This document shows, one piece after another, positions 58,953-64,000 of a DNA stretch of 64,000 bases (within the stretch, counting starts at the first letter, position 1; each line of letters starts with the position of its first letter). The stretch covers positions 20,151,001-20,215,000 of the forward strand of contig JAZHRO010000019.1 of assembly GCA_037157565.1 (NCBI GenBank). Direction: 5' to 3'. A program made the position numbers and the translations under genes. Origin of the DNA: Thalassia testudinum (lineage: Eukaryota > Streptophyta > Magnoliopsida > Alismatales > Hydrocharitaceae). The notes beneath the pieces were generated by a model, which saw only the letters and a list, made by a program, of their open reading frames with translations, was not told the origin of the DNA and ran no database searches.

Positions 58953-59687
58953 TGGTGTAGCTCGGATAGGTTGTGTTAATATGGTGATTTAATCGTTCAA
59001 ATGAGTATAGTGGTTAACCTAAATCGAGCCTAACCATCTTTTTACAAATTTTTTAACCTGGCCTACATGATTTTATCTTGGTCACTTTTAGGCCCAGGGT
59101 CGAACTCAGGGAAGTGGGATTAGAGGTGAATCAATTTCTACGCCTTTCCTACAACGAATCTCTTCCGTTCGTTTATTATGTTTTTGGTGTTTTTCTATTT
59201 AAGATTTTTTTTTGATAATTTTTGTCCTTGAGGTACACCCTCAAAATTAGGTTCTTGGCTTTGAGCCAAATTAGGGTTCCAAAACTGGTCTTGCTATTTG
59301 CAAGACCGAGTACCTGCAAGTCAAGGATTATCTTTTCTCTTTTACTATTTTTTTTTATCTTTTTAATGGAAGGAAAGAGAAATAGAAATAAGATAAATAT
59401 AGCATATATTATTTATATAGGGGTGGGGGTGGAAATGGCGTGTAGCACAATGTCGAGTTGATCGTTGTCTAGGAAGACGCAACTAATAGGACGAAGTGCC
59501 GCGTGAAGTGTTGGATGGATGGGTGGAAGGTGTGTGCAGAGACGCTTTCTGTATGCGAGTATCGGGGAATATCAGCAACTGGTGCAGATATTCCCGCGAT
59601 ATAACGCGGGGTAGGTGATACGAAGGTAAGTATATATTTATATGTATATATAGAGATAGGGTTATAATTATATAGGTGCATATGTAG

Positions 59688-59753
<66 letters not shown>

Positions 59754-60209
59754 ATATGTAAATATATATATATATATATGTATGTATTTATAATTAGATA
59801 TATATGTATGTATATATAACTATATAGATGTAGATATATATATATGTATATATATATATAGTAATATATGTATATAGATATATATATGTATATATGTATA
59901 GATATATGTAGATATATATATATATATATATATATGTATTTATATCTATAGATATATATGTATATATATGTTTATAAATCAATATATATATATATATATA
60001 CTTATATATAATTGTATAGGTACTAATATGTGTATATATATATATATATAAATATATATGTATATATATATATAAGTACGTCTATAGGCGTGTACAAGTG
60101 AGTGTGTGTGTGTATGTGTCTGCAGGAGGGAGTGAGAGAGTGGCTGTGAGAGAGGGCGCTGCTAGTTAAGTCGTCCGGAGGCTTCAGCCGACGTCTGGTG
60201 GTGCACGCA
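58953..60209 (-). repeat. LTR of family B, copy B2, interrupted
   Basis: TGGTGTAGCTCGG... matches LTR B1 from 13700: the TAACCTGGCC and CTTGGTCACTTTTAGGCCCAG stretches, the inverted repeat at 59566, a TA array at 59626-60090 and the GTCGTC stretch. No PBS is adjacent, so this is a 3' or solo LTR. It is cut at 60210 by element A5. Copy A keeps the uninterrupted site at 54571-54590. Confidence 0.85.
59626..60090. repeat. TA-rich microsatellite in LTR B2
   Basis: Long TA runs (59690-59750) with TATG variants, about half as long as the one in LTR B1. Confidence 0.95.
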
Positions 60210-62828
60210 TGTAACGACCCAATTCCCGAATCCCTACAAGACACGAGAATCGGACCGACTCGACTAATCTCAAGACCCAGTCATCCAACGAGAAAGTAAC
60301 TAAAAGAGCAGTAAAATAAACCACATTCACCATGTATATAACTAGCATTAACAAAATACAGCAGTAGAGAAAAGAAATACTACAGTATACACCACCACAA
60401 CAGTAGAGAAATAAACATATACATAAACACGAAGCTTATAATAAAGAGTGTACAGGGGGAAAATAAAACTACTCACAACAACAGCAAAAAGTACAAAAGG
60501 TACTACAGGTAACCCTATTGGGCTCTACTAGGCCCAGCGCCCTCCGTAGCCGCTGACTCTGGCTGCTCAACACTTAGTCCTAAAAAGGTAACAAGGGTGA
60601 CACGTCAGCGAAACGCTGAGTAGAGTGGCAACTAAAAGCTAGAAGAAGTAGTAGAGTGGACAGTAGCTGTTATATTTTTACTTTCTTCCTTTATACTTTT
60701 CCATTTATTCACTATTGATTTATTCCTCAGATCCTTCTCTTGATCTTGAATGTTCCTCGCGGGAACGATCTTGATTGCAGTCTTTCACAAAAAGTAGAAG
60801 TAACACGTGGTGCTCTCCTGGTCGGGAGAGTCCCCCGTGGTGGTCCTACCCTCAGTCAACCACCCCAAGGTCGCCGTCAGACGTAACAGTGACTACGGCA
60901 CGCGCGATAAATGCACGGGTAGCAACCCCGCACTGGCACGTGGTCAGTCGTTTCCGTTAACGGGTGCGCCCAAAGCACAGCACGGAACCAGTATAGGGCA
61001 GAGCCCTCTCAGTAACAGAGGTCCAGCCCCTCCACAGTAACCAAACAGGGGTCTCGCCCCTCCACAGTCCGCGCACCCTCGCCTGACCACCTTGGTTTGC
61101 CCAGTGGGCCTAACAAGTCGGTGTAGGAGAGCTAGCAGAACCCCGGGGCCCGTGGGGTAGCTAGTGCTCTCCCTACACTAGTAGCTCTCCTCCGTACTGT
61201 GTACATGAGGGCCAAAAGCCGGTACAAAGTGGCCAGTCCTAACCCAGGGTCCCTGGGGCGGCTAGCTCCGCTCTGCACTAAACAGGGGGACAGTCACTCT
61301 CCTTGGTACTCCGTACTCAAGGGCCAACTCACTTCCCCAATCTATTCCATTCACTTTCCAGGAGTTCTACTCCTAATTCCCCATAGGGTTCAGGCTCTTT
61401 TAACTTAGCCAACTTAGGTTTCACCGTTCCAGGTTTATGTCCATACCATTCATGTTCTCATTCGTAATTATCCATTTATAACAGGCAGCTGTTAACCAAT
61501 TTACAGGTAGTTATCATTTCCTTTCCACTTTTCCAAGACTGTAATGTATATATTCAACTAGTTTTCCAGTCCTAGGATTCATGCCATACCCTAGGATCTA
61601 TCATTCAATCTAGTTTTCCAGTCCTAGGATTCATGCAATACCCTAGGATCTACCATTCAATCTAATTCCTCAGTCCTAGGGTTCATGCAATGCCCTAGAC
61701 TCTATCAATTATTTCATAATTGTACAAATCTTGCTAAATAATTTAAAGGGCCACTCTACCTGCGAAATCGGGAGTACTGAGGGCGTGGTTGGCAATCCCG
61801 CTCGCCTCCGCAACCCCCTGAGTCGCAATGGAACGGGGTCCTAACACAAGGATCAACACAAGGAGTTTCTCATAATGGTATACAATTGCTGTAAACAGGT
61901 AGAGGAAATAAATCTGGAACGAACGCAACTTGAAATGCGGAAAACGGACTCCGAACGGACCCTAAACGGGCCAAAAACGACGAGTCTGTCCAAAATCAAA
62001 CATCTGGAACTTCTTCCAGACGTCTTAAAACGTCGATCATGCCATACCTTCTTCGCACACCATCTGGTACTGTGGCTAGACATTTGATTCGCGTGGGATG
62101 GCGAGCCCTCGCGCCCTCCCGAACAACACCTGCACACACACGCATCCGCTCTCATCACGAAAAGGTGTAGAAGAACGCGGCGGACGGCTGCATGGCCGTA
62201 CACACGTAAAAAGGAGAAGGTAGGAAATTATTGTACCTGTCAGACATCTGGACCGTCCTCCAGACATCTTCGGCGTCGTCTGGACGTAGGTCCAGACGTC
62301 TGATTCTGGGAAATTTTCCCAGAATTAGGACCCGGTTTGCTCTCTGCCTGAGATGCATGGCCGTGCCGCGCCGTGTCTGCCTGCTGCCCGAGCTGCAGCA
62401 GCCCCTCCATGACACCCGACGCCCGCAGCTCCCGTCGGCCTGCTCTAGCTACCCCGGCAAGCTCGTACCCTCGCGGTCGAGCTTCTTCCTTCCTCTCGCA
62501 GCACTCCTTCCTGCACGCTCGCCGCCGCCGCAGCTGCTGCAGTCGCTCGCTCACGCTCTCGTTCGCTCGCAGGGAGGAGAAGATGAAGGCAGATGGAGTG
62601 AGGGTGAGGGAGAGGGGAGCATTTTATAAGGCAGCCACGAGGAGAGAGAGGGAAATGCGGCGCCTGCAGGGAGAGAAAGCGAAGACGAAGGTAGCGGGTT
62701 CAGTCTGCGTGCGTAGGCGCGAACCCGTACGCCGAAAAAATTTATTACCAGACGTTTGGGAAGGGTTCCAGACGTCTGGACCACTTCCCAGACATCTTAA
62801 ACTACGTCTGTTGCCCACGTTCGTAACA
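60210..62828 (-). repeat. 3' LTR of element A5 (2619 bp)
   Basis: TGTAACGACC...GTTCGTAACA. It carries three 52-bp repeats (61565-61705), the 23-bp ATTCTGGG palindrome (62303-62325), AGACGTCT sites (61990-62800), and a TATA-like TTATAAAA (minus strand) near 62623-62630. Confidence 0.9.
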
Positions 62829-62873
62829 ATATAACAAACTCAAAGGAAGTTTCATCCCCGAAACTTGCGCTAA

Positions 62874-64000
62874 CTAGGGTGCGGGAAAGAAAAAAATATA
62901 TATAACAAACTCAAAGAGGACCGAAGCTGGTCTGAAAAGACGTACCCACGAAAACTCTCGGTACCGCTCCTGCATCGTTGCCTCAAGCTCCCAGGTAGCC
63001 TCCTCGTACCGCTGGCTCCTCCACAAAACCTTCACCAGGGGTACTTGCTTTCGTCTCAGACTGCGGACGGCTCTGTCAAGAATCAGCACTGGCTGCTCGG
63101 GGTAGGTTAGGTCGTCGCCCACCTCGACTCTCTCATGGCACAGGACGTGACTGGGATTGGCGACATACTTCCTGAGGTTGGACACGTGGAACACGTCGTG
63201 CACACCAGAAAGCTGAGGAGGGAGGGCAAGCCTGTAAGCAACAGGTCCAACCGGCTCCAGGACCTCAAAGGGCCCCACAAACCTCGGCGCGAGCTTCCCT
63301 CTCACCCCAAACCGCTGCAGGCCTTTCATGGGCGAAACACGAAGGAAGACATGTTCCCAACCTCGAACTGCACCTCTCTGCATTTCCAATCCTCGTAGCT
63401 CTTCTGCCTGCTCCTGACAGTGCGGAGTCGCCTGTGAATCTGCTCGACTACCTCCTGACTCTACCAGATCAGCCTGGGGCCAACCTCCCACTTGGTCCCC
63501 ACCTCAACCCAACTTAAGGGTGCCGTACACCTCCGTCCGTACAGAGCCTCGTAGGGTGCCATGCCGATGATCGAGTGATAACTGTTATTGTATGCGAACT
63601 CCGCTAGGGGCAAGTGCTCCTCCCAAGAGCCCCTTCAGTCCAGTACACAAGCACGCAAAAGGTCGTCAAGTGTCTGTATCGTGCGCTCAGACTGTCCATC
63701 CGTCTGGGGGTGGTAAGCTGTACTGAACTTCAATGGCTTCCCCAGAGCCTACTGAAACTCAACCCAAAACTGGGACGTAAAGCGGGTATCCCGGTCAGAT
63801 ACGATCTCCCGCGAAACTCTGTGTAGACGTACCACGTCGCGGATATACCTCTCTGCCAACTGTGCTGGTCCCATAGTGACTCGGATCGGCAAGAATCGCG
63901 CCGTCTTCGTCAATCTATCAACGATTACCCAGACTACATCGTGTCCCCGCTGGGTAACAGGTAAGCCCACCACCAAGTCCATGGTGATGCTCTCCCACTT
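62874..64000 (-). pseudogene. Integrase end of element A5 pol
   Basis: Minus-strand motifs in order: MDLVVGLPVTQRGHDVVWV and IVDRLTKTARFLPIRV, EIVSDRDTRFTSQFW (63980-63750), [21 protein letters not shown] and [20 protein letters not shown], then [39 protein letters not shown] and [20 protein letters not shown] (63330-62970). At least two frameshifts are needed to join them, and a TAG lies near 63463, so it is not functional. It keeps several codons that are stops in element A2. The rest of pol is outside the window. Confidence 0.85.

Larger units (their letters stand above)
60210..64000 (-). mobile_element. Element A5: minus-strand gypsy family-A element, 5' part outside the window
   Basis: 3' LTR 60210-62828 followed (in transcript order preceded) by the integrase end of pol on the minus strand, which runs past the window edge. 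It is inserted into LTR B2. Confidence 0.9.

Noticed and set aside
62303..62325. Heat-shock element
   Set aside because: TTC and GAA blocks are three bases apart, not the two-base spacing required, so the palindrome is not a standard heat-shock site.

Overview
This is repeat-dense DNA from a flowering-plant nuclear genome. The evidence is nested Ty3/gypsy and Ty1/copia LTR retrotransposons with plant-type primer-binding sites, LTR TATA boxes, TA-rich microsatellites, and almost no open single-copy coding sequence. No bacterial-style operon, rRNA, tRNA or CRISPR is present. The species cannot be named from the sequence.

Layout, left to right. 1-6486: an OTA-type (Ogre/Tat/Athila) LTR element 'C' on the plus strand. 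It carries an unusual long ORF with no recognisable gag or pol domain. It sits just inside a minus-strand gypsy element 'A1' (LTR 6510-9255), which in turn sits in a minus-strand Athila-like element 'B' (gag-protease 9466-12297, 5' LTR from 13700). 16549-19203: another family-A LTR. 19204-23049: a gag-only, Sirevirus-like copia element on the minus strand. 23346-24688: a probable non-autonomous TIR DNA transposon. 25369-30975: an OTA-type LTR and an old Tekay-like gypsy relic. 31312-45893: a gypsy family-A (Tekay/Del-like) element with a perfect 5-bp target duplication (TTGGG). Its 3' LTR is split by a 4.26-kb solo-LTR-like insertion that has its own 5-bp duplication (GTAGC). 48027-58952: a tandem segmental duplication of non-retroelement DNA. 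Each copy carries a 55-codon gene for a predicted secreted peptide. Copy A was later hit by a solo family-A LTR (TSD TCCAT), and copy B is cut by an LTR of family B. 58953-64000: that B LTR, interrupted by another minus-strand family-A element whose integrase end runs off the window.

The retroelement genes are dead. Many of their lesions are in-frame stops of the kind made by C-to-T change, which suggests decay of methylated DNA. The strongest candidates for something new are: (i) dense arrays of the palindrome AGACGTCT around the promoters of two unrelated LTR superfamilies (gypsy family A and the copia element); (ii) the orphan, probably intron-preceded ORF of element C; (iii) the duplicated secreted-peptide gene, which ends in a CGGC-containing basic tail. 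The tandem copies also supply natural empty sites that prove two LTR insertion points.

All family assignments come from reading motifs by eye. No database search was possible. Identities are by-eye estimates, and boundaries marked approximate should be treated as such.
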